Source: Adenanthera pavonina (taxonomy: Eukaryota > Streptophyta > Magnoliopsida > Fabales > Fabaceae). From it: a stretch of 64,000 nt of DNA. Positions 12,015-24,029 of this stretch are shown piece by piece. The notes beneath the pieces were generated by a model. The model worked only from the letters and a program-made list of their open reading frames with translations, did not search any database and had not been told where the DNA came from. The DNA lies in assembly GCA_026686845.1 (NCBI GenBank), contig JAIVEN010000003.1, forward strand, positions 4,714,501-4,778,500, written 5' to 3'. The translations under genes were made by a program, and so were the position numbers. Positions within the stretch are counted from its first letter, which is position 1. The number at the start of each line of letters is the position of its first letter.

Positions 12015-14930
12015 ATGCAAAATTTTCTAAATAGGTCAAAAATGGTAAAGGAAAAGGTTAGAGAAATGACATCAGGGCATTATGAGGTATGCTATTTGTA
12101 AGTTCAAGTAAAGTGGATTTCTGGATTTGAAGTTATATTGCTGACATATTCACTTTTTTAACAAATAAGTTCCCTTTGAAACAAGATGTTCACCAAAGCA
12201 ACTGCAAAAAGTTTTGAAGCATATCAAGCAGAGACAGACATTGGTGGAAAGAGTGGCAAAAATTGGTTTTGCCACCCTATTGGACATGGAATGTTTTGTT
12301 CTACATAGAGGGTTATACAAGGAGGTGATCAAGACATTTGATACACCTACTCCAAGTTTTATGTTAGAGGTAAACAACGGCAAATGGACCCAAAAGCTGT
12401 CAATCGATTGCTTGGGTTACCTTATAGTGGGCAAGAAATTATGTTAGAAGGTGATAGTGACACCTTCATTTTATTAAAGGGGGAATTTGGGGGAGTAGCT
12501 TATAAGGTGATAGAAAATAAGATACTCTTAGGTGAAGATAAAGATAGATTTGAGTTATTCTTTATTTTGTATTGCTTGGGGAATTTTCTTTGCCCAAGCA
12601 CAAGTTCAAATATTAGTCATAGAGTGTTGAAAATTGTGTCTAGTCTAAGGCATGGAGACACTCAGTATGACTGATCTTCTTTTGTATACAAGGAGCTTGT
12701 AAAAGAAATTTCAGATTATAAAAAGTGGGTATAGAAAAGGAAAAGTGAAGGAAAAAAAGCTGTTGGATGGTGCTTATACTTTTTAGTGGTATGTGGTTTC
12801 ATTTGACAAATATATGTTTTAGGTCTTATTAAATATTTTCCTCACATCCCTATATTTAGTTATGCTCACTTTCAGTCAATTTACAGCTATTTTTTATGCA
12901 GTATTTTCCTATTGGTATAAATGAGGTGTCACAACCTTAACATGCATTAAAATATTGGACTCATGAAAGAGTTCAAAAGCATGTTGAGGATGAGAAGGAG
13001 AGCTTCTATGGAATATTGAAAACATTTGGCATCAATGAAGCAACCTCATCCTCAGACTTGCCACCCATGTATGCATTCCATGATTTAGTAGAAGTAAATT
13101 ATTATAATGCTTCACTTATATAATCCTCTATAAACTAACATATCATTTTCATTGTTGCAAGAATTAAAACATCTGTATGCTGAGGTCATTAGCTGTATAG
13201 GTAGAGTTCTAAGGCAAATGTTGAAGATGAAAGCAAGCGGAGATTATGCAAACAAGCATGAAAAAGGGGAAAAAGCGGAGGATAAAGAAGAAAAAGAAGT
13301 GGCTGATGAAGGGAAGGAGAGAATGTAAGAGAAGACAAGGAACAGGATGACGATGGAGGGAAAGAGGATGAAGAAGAAGAAAGAGAAGAGGACAAAGAAG
13401 AGAAAGAAAAGGATGAAGAACAACAAAAGGGAGAGGACAAAGAACAAGATAAGGAAGAGGAGGAAGAAGGAGAGGGGGAGGGACCAAGCAAAGATTTGAC
13501 ATCTACAAAAGATGGATAGAGAAGATCTCAAAGGGAAAAGAGAGCAACGAAGCGTTCTTTATTTGTGTATCAAGCTCAATCATTTAAGCAAACAAGAGGA
13601 AGGACAGTTGCAAACACTAATAAGATGGAGGAGGTGTTTAGATACTGCACAAGAAATGGGAAAGAGTAAGTTAAGCAATATTTATTTTGTTAACTACAAA
13701 ACTAATTCTAAATGCCTAATTATGTGGTCATTGATTGATGTAATAGGGGAATTGTTAATATTGATGGGCTGATACTCACAAGAGCTAATTGTGAGTGTCT
13801 AGGTATAAGAAGACGGTTAAAAGTTCATGTGAGTGCATTCTCTAGAATTCTATTGTAGCTGGAAATTGTTATCTTTGCTATTTCTTACTTCAATGAAGGT
13901 TTGAGGTAGTATCTGTCATTGGAAGAATATTGGTTCAAGACCAAAAGGAAGAATATAGAGTTATGCAGCACCACATTTTCCCCTCAGAGCTGATGGTAAT
14001 GTTTTGCATTGAATATTTTTTTCATTTTCATAAACATTGTTCTTACATGATATATAATATGCATTAATATGAACTGATCTGAATGATTCATTATTTTGAA
14101 AATAGCAATGAATGACTTTGAGGCAATGGAAAACAAAGAATAACTTAAAATTCATAATGCCAGAATACGTAGGGTATAATATAGGGGATTGTCAATTTAT
14201 TTTTGCACCAGTGTGTCACGCACTACACTGGTTTTGCTATGTTGTGGAAGTGAAGACAGTTACAATATATGTTTTGGACTCACTATATTCAAGAAAGTTT
14301 TGTGAGGACAAAACTTATAGGAGAAAGACTTCAAAAAATGATCCTATGGCAACGAGAATGAACTTAATGAGTAATTTTGTGGAATGACTTGAAACAACAT
14401 CTGAAAATTATTTTTTCCATGTTACTAATAATATTTTAAATAATCTATGACTTTTTTAATGTCGATAGAAACAACATATTGAAGACATATTGAAAGTAGT
14501 GAAACTGGGTGTTCTTGGAAAGAACCACAGTTTGGAATTAAATATCTACAAATGCATTCACAATCAACCAAGTAAGTGGCATCAGTGATTAATTCATTTA
14601 TTCTCATTACATTCATGCCTATTTGTGTTGTTTTTTATTTAATGCTTGTAATTTTTGTAGTGATGATTATAGAGTGATTGTTACATCATGGCTACAGCAT
14701 TGGACCAATACTCCAAAGAAAGAGTGGGGTGGTTACACTAGCCCTAAGTTAACAATGGTTAGTGGTTTTGTCATGATTCATGTTATTTATACTAGTTTAT
14801 TAGCATTTGGCCTATAATGGAGTTTCATGGGTATTATAATTTTTGTTTGTGTAGGAGGAAGTAGATAATATGCAACATGAGTTGGTGAATTGGTTGGTAA
14901 AACATCCACATAAGCAATTGTGCCAGTAAG
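12015..14930 (+). pseudogene. ULP1-like (C48) cysteine protease gene of the MULE, degenerate
   Basis: ULP proteases cleave SUMO from proteins; copies in MULEs have unknown roles. A likely first exon is 12015-12086, ending at a GT donor. The next block (about 12214-12674) reads like the N-terminal domain of these proteins (LVERVAKIGFATLLDME, then MDPKAVNRLLGLPYSGQEI), but the two halves are in different frames, so there is a frameshift near 12370. A conserved-looking helix block follows at about 12950-13090. An acidic Glu/Lys-rich linker at about 13240-13490 has another frame change. The protease domain is at about 14112-14930: the catalytic His-Trp lies in CHALHWFCYVV (His at 14227-14229) and the Asp in YVLDSL (14277-14279). 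Where the family has Asp-Cys-Gly, this copy reads DDYRVIV (14662-14682), so the nucleophile Cys is lost. The last exon ends at a stop after HKQLCQ. Confidence 0.8.
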
Positions 14931-15007
14931 TGTTAACCTCTATTTCAAACCCCAAGGATCTTAAAAGGTGAAGACTAAAGGCATAAATAAGTTGCAAATA
15001 TTGTTGT

Positions 15008-15880
15008 GTGAAGCCAGGGTACGATGGAATGTGTTGTGGAACCGGATTAGATGGTTTTGATAAAGAAACTGAACTCATGTGTAAAGCAAGTAATATGGAG
15101 GCAGGGGTAGAACTCGTTGATGGAGTTATTAGAACTGATAACTGCCTGTATTCTGAATTAAATGATGGTGTTATGAATGAGCTGGAGTATGATTACAAGA
15201 GTGGAGTTACTGAAAATGGCTCAACTAGCATTAAATTTGAAATAAATAAAGAGGCTCAAGGTAGGGGGAATAAAATCTTGAACTGCAATGTGGACTAAAA
15301 TGCTAATGGAGATTTTGGCGATGAAGGGAATGGACATAGGCAGAAGTATAGAATTGATGAGATAGCAAACCAAGAAGTTAGCATAGTTGTGGGAGATGAG
15401 AACAAGGTCAAAGTTGTTGATAATAAGGTTTCTAGGATTAGTCTTGAAGATACTTATGCCTCAAGAACTACAGAATCTATGTGCCAATTGCTGGATGGCA
15501 TTCTACATATGGAGGCCAAGGACGTTGATTTCAAAGAATCTTTGCACCCCCAAGTCCTAATTTCGTGTAATCACCTTTATCAGGTAGAAACTTCATGCCT
15601 TTTGAAACATCCATCCCTTGAAATTAGTGCACAAGCAGAGGTGATACAAAGTCAGACCATGGACATCAACATGACAAAAACATTGCTTTTAGGGAATGTT
15701 CAAAACAAGTGTTATGGTCCTAATCTTGTTGTAGATTTTAATCCACACAGAAACTTGCGTGAGGCTGACATGAATATGAAAGTATCTTCAGAATTGAATT
15801 TCTGTGTATCCAATTTAGTATGGGGAAAGGTGAGGGGTCATCCATGGTGGCCTGGCTAGATCTTTATCAAAACCATCTTA
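15008..15880 (+). pseudogene. Captured fragment of a PWWP-domain protein gene
   Basis: One reading frame runs through this stretch with a single internal stop (TAA at about 15296-15298) and ends in SNLVWGKVRGHPWWPG followed by TAG. The pattern VWGKVRGHPWWPG is the start of a PWWP domain, a reader of methylated histones in chromatin proteins. Plant PWWP proteins usually continue Gln-Ile-Phe after Pro-Gly; here the Gln codon is TAG, as expected from CAG to TAG, and Ile-Phe follows before similarity is lost. The stretch before it is acidic and polar, like the long N-terminal regions of plant PWWP proteins. Only the N-terminal part and about the first 15 residues of the domain are present, so this is a captured host gene piece within the MULE, between its ULP-like gene and the satellite. 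No ATG start is certain; the first in-frame ATG is near 15029. Confidence 0.75.
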
Positions 15881-16264
15881 TGGATTTTTTGGTTTATGAC
15901 CTTTTTGTACAGAGCGCCAAAGTAGAATTATATTTATGAATGGAAATACATGTAGTAGTGGTTTTGTACTTTTAATTACGATGACCATTGTGTACAAAAT
16001 TCGATAGTGGAATTTAATTTTTTTGCAACTCATCTCAAACTATATGTATGGTTTTCTTTCTAGCTACATAGGGTACTGAAGAGGCCCAAGTTCAAAATCC
16101 CACTTGGGAATATAGTATTCTCCACCTAGGAATTCAGGCAGGATTAGTCCGAAATTTTGTTGTTACTACTTGGGAATATAGTTTTATCCACATGGTAACT
16201 CATGTATGATTAGCTGGAATTTCATTACTTTTATGACATGATATACGTGTAGTGGTTTAGATTT

Positions 16265-18850
16265 TATGTATAGCTAGGAATTGAAACTGAATTCTCAAGT
16301 GTGTCAAACTGATTTCCTAAGTCCGTCAAACTAAATTCCCAAGTTACTGAAACTAAATTTCCAAGTGACCCAACCTTAATTCCTAAATCCCTCAAACTAA
16401 ATTCTCAAGTGCCTTAAACTAAATTCCGAAGTAACCCAACCTGAATTCCCTAGTCCCTCAAACTGAATTCACAAGTGCCTCAAACTGAATTCCCAGGTGA
16501 CCCAACCTTAATTCCTAAGTGACCCAACCTTAATTCATAAGTCCGTCAAACTAAAATCCCAAGTGGCTGAAACTAAAATTTCAAGTGACCTAACCTTAAT
16601 TTCTAAGTGACCCTAACTTAATTTCCAAGTTCATCAAACTGAATTCTCAAGTCCCCCAAACTGAATTCCCAAGTGACCCAAACTGAATTCCCAAGTCTCC
16701 CAAACTAAATTCCCAAGTGGCTCATACCTGAATTCCCAAGTCCCTCAAATTGAATTCTCAAGTCCCCAAACTGAATTCTCAAGTCCCTTAAACTGAATTC
16801 CCAAGTGACCTAACCTTAATTCCCAAATCCATCAAACTAAAGTCCCAAGTGGCTGAAACATATTCCCAAGTGACCTAAATTGAATTCCCAATTCCCTTAA
16901 ACTAAATTCCCAAGTAACATAACCTTAATTTCTCAGTGACCCTAACTTAATTTCCAAATTCATCAAACTGAATTCCCAAGTCTCTAAAACTAAATTCCTA
17001 AGTGACCTTACCTTAATTCCCAAGTTCGTCAAACTGAATTCTCAAGTTTCTCAATCTGAATTCCCAAGTGTCTCATACTTGAATTCCTAAGTCTCCCACT
17101 TGGGAATTTAGTTTAAGGGACTTGGGAATTCAGTTTAGGTCATTTGGGAATTCAGTTTAGGCACTGGGGAATTCAGTTTGGGGGACTTGAGAATTCAGTT
17201 TGGGTCACTTGAAAATTTAGTTTGGGGACTTGGGAATTCAATTTGAGAGATTTATGAATTCAGGTATGAAACACTTGGGAATTCAGTTTTGGGGACTTGA
17301 GAATTCAATTTGATGAACTTGGGAATTAAGGTAAGGTCACGTTGGAATTCAGTTTAGGTCACTTGGAAATTCAATTTGGGACACTTAGGAATTCAGTTTG
17401 AGGAACTTGGGAATTCAGTTTGAGTCACTCGGGAATTCAGTTTAGGGACTTGGGAATTCAGTTTGGGAAACTTAGGAATTCAGTTTCGGTCACTTGAGAA
17501 TTTAGTTTCAAGCACTTATAAAATCAGGTCGACATCATTCCGCACATTCATGTACATTGAGACACTTAGGAATTCAGGTATGAGACACTTGAGAATTCAA
17601 TTTGGTGGACTTGGGAATTCAGTTTGGGGACTTGGGAATTCAGCTTGGGGGACTTAGGAATTCAGTTTGGGTTACTTGGGAATTCGATTTTCAGGTACTT
17701 GTGAAATCAGGTAGACATCATTTCGTACATGCATGTACATTGAGACACTTAGGAATTCAGGTATAAGACACTTGGGAATTCAGTTTTGGGGACATGGAAA
17801 TTTAGTTTCAAGAACTTGGGAATTTAGTTTGGGGGACTTGGGAATTCAGTTTTGGTCACTTGGGAATTCAGTTTGGGGATTTGGGAATTCAGTTTAGGTC
17901 ACTTGAGAATTCAATATCAAGGAGTTGGGAATTTATTTTAAGGGACTTAGGAATTCTGTTTGGGTGATATGGGAATTTAGTTTGGGGGACTTGAGAATTT
18001 AGTTTCAGGCACTTATGAAATCAGGTAGACATCATTCTGCACATGCATGTACATTAAGACACTTAGGAATTCAGGTATGAAACACTTGAAAATTCAGTTT
18101 TGGGGACTTATTTTAAGGGACTTAGGAATTCAGTTTTAGTCACTTGGGAATTTAGTTTTGGAAACTTGGAAATTTAGTTTGGGTCACTTGGGAATTAGTA
18201 TCAGGGACTTAGGAATTTAGTTTCAGCAACTTGGAAATTCAATTTGGGTCACATGAGAATTCAGTTTGGGTAACTTGGAAATTATATATGGTGGACTTGA
18301 AAATTTAGTTTCAGGTACTTAGAAATTCTGGTATAAGACACTTAGGAATTTAGGTATGAGACACTTGGGAGTTTAGTTTGGGGGACTTGGGAATTAAGTT
18401 TAGGTCACTTGGGAATTTAGTTCAGGCACTTGTGAAATCTGGTAGACATCATTCCACACATGCATATACATTGAGACACTTAGAAATTCAGGTATGAGAC
18501 ACTTAGGAATTTAGTTTTGGGGACTTGAGAATTTAGTTTTAGGAACTTGAGAATTCAGTTTTGGTCACTTGGAAATTTAGTTTCGGGACTTGGGAATTCA
18601 GTTTGGGTCACTTGGAAATTCAATATCAGGGACTTGGGAATTTAGTTTAAGAGATTTGGGAATTCAGTTTTGTGGACTTGGGAATTTAGTTTCAGGTACT
18701 TGGGAATTCGGGTATAAGATACTTAGGAATTCAGGTATGAGACACTTGAGAATTCAGTTTGAGGGATTTAGAAATTCAATTTGGGTCACTTGGGAATTTA
18801 GTTTCAAGTACTTGTGAAATCAGGTGGACATCATTCCACACATGCATATA
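16265..18850. repeat. Inverted tandem array of about 22-bp repeats
   Basis: More than one hundred imperfect copies of a unit like ACTTGGGAATTCAGTTTGGG (20-23 bp) fill this stretch. From about 16268 to 17095 the unit runs in the reverse sense (AAACTGAATTCCCAAGT); at about 17096 it flips and runs forward to about 18830, making a large palindrome with unequal arms (about 0.8 and 1.7 kb). The right arm has a higher-order unit beginning near 17513, 17695, 18010, 18427 and 18810 with GTGAAATCAGGTAGACATCA followed by a CACATGCATGTACATT-like block. A weak, decayed version extends left to about 16080. Open frames here, such as 17463-17657 and 18590-18817, are by-products of the repeat. Confidence 0.92.
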
Positions 18851-19228
18851 CATTGAATTATAACAAATGGCATAAATATGTTCAACTTGCATATATGTTA
18901 CTGGTATATATATCATTCTTACATTCGTACATCAAAGGTAGTTTGAGCAATTTACAATTTATCATTCTAACTTGTTTACTACCCATGTTCCCCAAAAGTA
19001 AACACTATCACCTACCTATATGTAGTGACCATTTCCAAAAAAGACATATATGGGCTGCATACAAACTTCTGCCAACCCCAATTTCTGTAAAAAATATCAA
19101 TTTGGGGTGTGTATCTATACAAAAAAGCCATTCAAAACATTAACAAAATAAAGATAAAAACCAGCTGCATTTCAGTGGTGAACCATTTGATATGCTAGTG
19201 GTTTTCATCTTCCATATTTACAGAAGAT

Positions 19229-22200
19229 CTACATATGATTAGGATTCTTGCAACTAGAGTGATTATGCCCAAATTGGTGACAAAATGGACACATGTACAC
19301 CTTCTTGTTTTGAAACTGAGACTCCCGTTGCCTAGTCCACGGTCTACCAAGAGCACGTGTGGTAATAGGGGGCTGCAAAAAAGTCTGTAATTCATAATCA
19401 CTAGATGTTAGTTCATCCAATTGTGGCATGTCATTAGTTTCCACTGGAATCATAGTGCTACTGTATATTTTTTCTTGTGCACTAATCTTGTAACAGTCTT
19501 CAACATATATATAAACATTTCCATGAACTAATCTAATTGTTGCACATGCATGTAGACATGGAATGCCAATCATTTGCCATGCTTGACAGGTGCATTCTCG
19601 AGTTGTGAGATTGACCCTTAAATCTGCAAAAATAGTGTGAATTGATATCCTACTTAAGCTATAATGTTCAGCAACCATTGTTTCATCCTTTGCCACATTC
19701 TCTTGTAGTTGTTCTTCCACTTTTAGACTCACCCCGTTTGTCCACTTTGACATAGCCATCTTGCAACTATACAATTTCTTTGCCAATTTTGATCAATGCT
19801 CATTTATCAAAGCATATATATTGTGCTTCTGCTCCTTTACCAACCAAGCATTGAATGACTCAGCTAGATTTGTTGTAATATGATCCCACCTTCAATGCCG
19901 AAATAGAGATAAGGCCCAACGATCAATGCCACCATTTGCTTCTAGCCATTGTGTCACCTGAGGGGAGAAACATTTCAAATTATCAATTACTTTATCAAAA
20001 TCACACCCCAACCTTGTATATGCAACAACATCTAACAACTTAAGTGTATCATCCTTTCTCTTTCTCCTTCTACTGCCTATAGTAATTTTCATAAACTCAT
20101 AACTGAAATTTTCTTTTACATGCTGATAGCAGTATGCATGTCGATCACTTCCAAAAATATCTCGCACTGCACTAATAATTGCATTATTCCTATCTGAAAG
20201 TATGGTTATTTGCACAGAACCTGTAATCTCTCTCACTGAAGAAACCATACCTAATTATCATATGTCTCCCGACCTACAATTGCATAAGCTAGAGGGAACA
20301 AGTCATCATTTGCATCATATGATGAGGCTAACAGTAAGGTCTCCTTGTATGGACCACTCAAATGGGAGCCATCTATAGATAGTATTGGTCGAGCCCCAAG
20401 CAAAAATCCATTTATGAAACATCCATAAGCAATAAATAGCCTTTGAAATGTGTTATTTCCCGATGCTTCCCATTTTGCAATTATATCAGGGCCCATCTCC
20501 ATCAGTCTATCACAAAGCCATGGGATTAACATATATGAATTATCAGGACACCCATGAATTTCTTCTAAGGCTTTTTCTCTTACCCTGTGATGTGTCCATT
20601 TTATACATGTAAAATACCCACATTTAAACTTCAAATTGCATCTAAATATGCTTACATTGATATATTTTAGCATAATTTGACATTTCTATATTTCATGGCG
20701 TTATAGGCTCATTTGGAAGCATATGGAGCAAAAACGTTACAAATCATTCATACTGAAAAATTTCAATAACCTTTGGTATTTTGATCATAACTCTCACATA
20801 TGAACTCCGATTAAAGTTAAGACATAGATCTACAACTTTCATGTTTTCAGTTTTCCCAAATTCCAAAGTTATCATGGTGAAAATCGAATCCAAAGTGTCA
20901 ACACGAGCTGGTGACTTTCTAAAGTTAAACAGAGGAGTGTCCGTACAAACAGAAGCATCCTGCGCCAGGTCAACGCATTTTTAATGATTTTACAGCATTT
21001 AGAAGCACTCGACGTTGTATGGGATAATTTTATAGACACCCGGCGCTGGTCATACAATAGAGGTCCATAAAAACACGTTTTTGACATGTTTTTGTGATAT
21101 TTTGGACTTTTATGGACTTCTGAATTTTTTCTATATAAGGAGACACGATAGAAATATAAGGGGGGATTCAGAAACACACTCAAAAGCCAGAGAACACGAT
21201 TCAAAACTCATCTGGGAGCAACTAGGAGTATATTATAGAGAGAAAGCAAGGAGATTTTGGGGAGTATTAGCGATAGATTCATTCTTCTCTAATATAACTC
21301 TGTTTTCTTATTATTTCACTATGATTTGAGATTTTAGTTTTAATTTGATTTCTAATTCTATGAGTAGCTAAATTTCCCAGTCAAGGGTAGGGATGTAGCC
21401 TGACTGGGATGGATTGGAATTGTTTCTCTAGTTAAGACTCTGTTGATTGATTCTTCAAGTTATATTTAATTTGTTTTTTTATTATATTTATCTCTTTTAT
21501 TCATTTATGTGGATTTTATGTTTGATCACCATAGAATCTAATTAATGAGTAAATTTGATGGATTGAGAGGTGAACAGTGAACCTAGATCTAGAGAGATAA
21601 ACATGAATAACTAATCTAGAGATAGCATTAGGAATTTATAGTGATATAAGCCATAGTTTTCAAGGTTTAATTAGGAATTTTAGTTGTGCAAAAGCGAATT
21701 GAATCCTAATTAAATAAGGACTAATTGACCGAGAGGTAATTAAGACGCTTTAGAAACAATGGTCACTATAATTATGCAGAGTTTAACTAAGAAATAAAAT
21801 CCAGTTATCTCATAAGGTGAATCATGATTCCTTGATTCTTCTAAATCTGAATCAAAACTCAGACTTTGTTTTGTTTTCTATTTCTTATCTTTCTAAATTT
21901 GAATTCTCAATCTGATTATTACTTGCTTTTGGGATTAAAAGTTTAGACTGATAAATTTACTACCTCATTTGGGTTTGACCTCTTGAATACCCTAGAGACT
22001 TTTTATTACTACGATCGACTATGTATACTTGTAGGATCCCGACCACCCTGTATGCTTGCTTGTAAGTAAGGATTAGACCATAATACCTCAGTAAGTCTTG
22101 TACTATCTCAATTGTTGTTTTGTCTGGATTACCCATCAAAGCATCACCAATTGTACATGCTACCAATGTTGAGTTGACCCTACAAGGCATAAGAAGGTAG

Positions 22201-23310
22201 TCTTGTGCACTATGTGTGTGTTCATTATGAAAATGATTAACACACAGGAATGAGTTTTCTCTTCCAACAACATATGTTGTTATCTTCCATTGACACCCAA
22301 CAACCATGCACTTCGCAATCATCTTTTTTTGACTATTCTTTACATACTTGTATCCAAATTTATGAGCAACACTGTATTTGTATATTACTTTTCGGAATGT
22401 ATTTGCATTTAGAAATGTTTGTGCTACTCCAAGAAATAGGTCCTTCCATTTAGTAGAATTCAACATTGGCTGGGGCATAGGCAGACTTTGTGTTCCACAA
22501 GGTAAAGCATTGACTTCCTCCCAAAAAGGATTCCCATCCTCCCCACAAGTATTCATTTCCTCCCAAGAAGGAGAATCATCAAATGAGAATCCCGTTATAG
22601 CCTCTATCTTGCATTCACAAGCCATCACAATACATTACGACAAAATTTTTTTAAAAAAATCAGTTTCAAAATATGTCCAATTTCATTTAACTAAATTCTC
22701 ACGAGAGAAATTCAGAATTTCCAACTCGGTACAATAATTTTCAGCATTCAATGTCTTATTTAATCAACCCTAAAATAATGTTCCAAGTTGAATTAATATA
22801 ATTCCCAAGTGAGAAATTTAGCATTTCCAACTCGTTCTACCTATTTTCAGCAATCTCAATATTATTCATTATTGTCATTTTATTCTAAAACTTAATTTAA
22901 GTATGTCCAAATATCTAACCAAGACAACTTACCCTTCTGAATGTTCAATCGGTGTCTCTACAATTTCATTAATTTTGTTCCCCCCAATGTATATATGTGC
23001 AAATTCATCGTTGAACCTTACCAATTTTTGAACTCCTTCATTATTTAAAAGATCTATAAATGTACTATAATCGAACTTCACTGTGTACTTCATCTCAACT
23101 CCATTGCATTCATTACAAGTTATCGATGATATCATTCTCAACAATTCGTGCTATGTTATGCCTTCTCTTAACAACTCAGCATTTGTTTTCCCTCCCTTAT
23201 ATTGGATCCTATCTTACACATCTTTCACAAATTGTCCCCCAAAGTAAACATAACAAAATACTTTTTTCAATGAACTACTTGATATCTGTAAATCAACCCT
23301 GCAAGAAGCA
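19229..23310 (-). pseudogene. mudrA-like: MuDR-type MULE transposase, broken and split by a solo LTR
   Basis: This would cut and paste the MULE by binding its inverted ends. Reading leftward, a PB1-like N-terminal exon (about 23310-22925) has YVYFGGQFVKDV and FDYSTFIDLLNNEGVQKLVR, with two internal stops. After an intron, the MuDR DNA-binding domain follows (FRKVIYKYSVAHKFGYKYVK, with a zinc-binding-like pattern CMVVGCQW and HFHNEHTH). The coding sequence breaks at KQAYR (22046-22050) where a solo LTR is inserted, and resumes at VREKALEEIHG (20587 downward). The DDE triad is present: Asp in SIDGSHLSG (about 20372), Asp in TILSDRNNA (about 20193) and Glu in NLAESFNAW (19859-19861). A SWIM zinc finger (CTCQAWQMIGIPCLHAC) and a C-terminal CCHC knuckle (CPFCHQFGHNHSSC) follow. 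Further stops: TAG for Trp (about 20260), TGA near 19890 and TGA near 19788. Confidence 0.9.
20588..22045 (+). mobile_element. Solo LTR (1458 bp) of a Ty3/gypsy-like retrotransposon
   Basis: The element begins TGATGTGTCC and ends GGATCCCGACCA, giving the TG...CA ends of an LTR. It is flanked by the exact 5-bp duplication CCCTG (20583-20587 and 22046-22050). It contains a TATA box (TATATAAG, 21133-21140) on the plus strand. Its tail, with a CTACGATCGACTATGTATACTTG motif broken across about 22010-22032, resembles LTR ends of the Tat/Athila group. No internal retrotransposon sequence is present, so the two LTRs recombined and left one. It interrupts the MULE transposase; skipping it and one copy of CCCTG restores that reading frame, which confirms the boundaries. 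Confidence 0.93.
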
Positions 23311-24029
23311 ACTATCTAGTTGTTACAAATGATTTTACCAAGATAAAATCATTTTTCATGACATCTATTAATTAAACCACAATTCTCAACTACAAACTCC
23401 TATCATCTTTATCTATACTAACTAAGTAAGAGTGAATCATAATATTTATTAATAAAATAACCCAATAAGTCAATTGTTGGTTTAAACTACATTTTATAAG
23501 AAAGATCAGTTTTCTACACAATTTTCATGGAGATAACAAGTATTTTCAACTAACACTTGCATAATTTCATACCTTTCATATCAGTTTTTAGTACTCCTTC
23601 ATACTTTAGTTTAGAAAAAAAATTTTAGTTCAGTAAAAAACATCATATGCCGTTGATAAGTTCATAAGCCATCTAAAGTGTGATCATATGTAGTTTTAAC
23701 ATATTATTAAGCTATATAAAACAAATGACAATGCTTTACCAATGTTTTACCAAAAATCAACTGATGTTTTGTAAGCAAAACTGAAATGCATGATGTAGCA
23801 ATGATAGAGAGGCAGCAGAGAAGAGGAAGATGAAAGCAATGATGTAGTAAGGAGAGATAGTCACAATAGAAAAACAACACAGCAGAAATTATGACAGAGG
23901 CAGATGAGAAGAATAACAATGCTTTACCCAACACCAACTGACGATGACACCAAGCTTTGGGGAGGAAGATTTTTTGAGCCTGGGGAGAGGAAGAATTTTG
24001 CCCTTTATGGAGCTCCGTCGATGAAGACG

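Noticed and set aside
13189..13531. Ser/Pro/Leu-rich open frames on the minus strand
   Set aside because: They are the antisense of the acidic Glu/Lys linker of the ULP-like pseudogene.
17463..18817. Repetitive proteins with GNLGIQF-like units
   Set aside because: By-products of the 22-bp tandem array; the frame is not kept across the array.
16265..18850. Regular short repeats considered as a CRISPR-like array
   Set aside because: Units are contiguous without unique spacers, change orientation and lie within a plant transposon.
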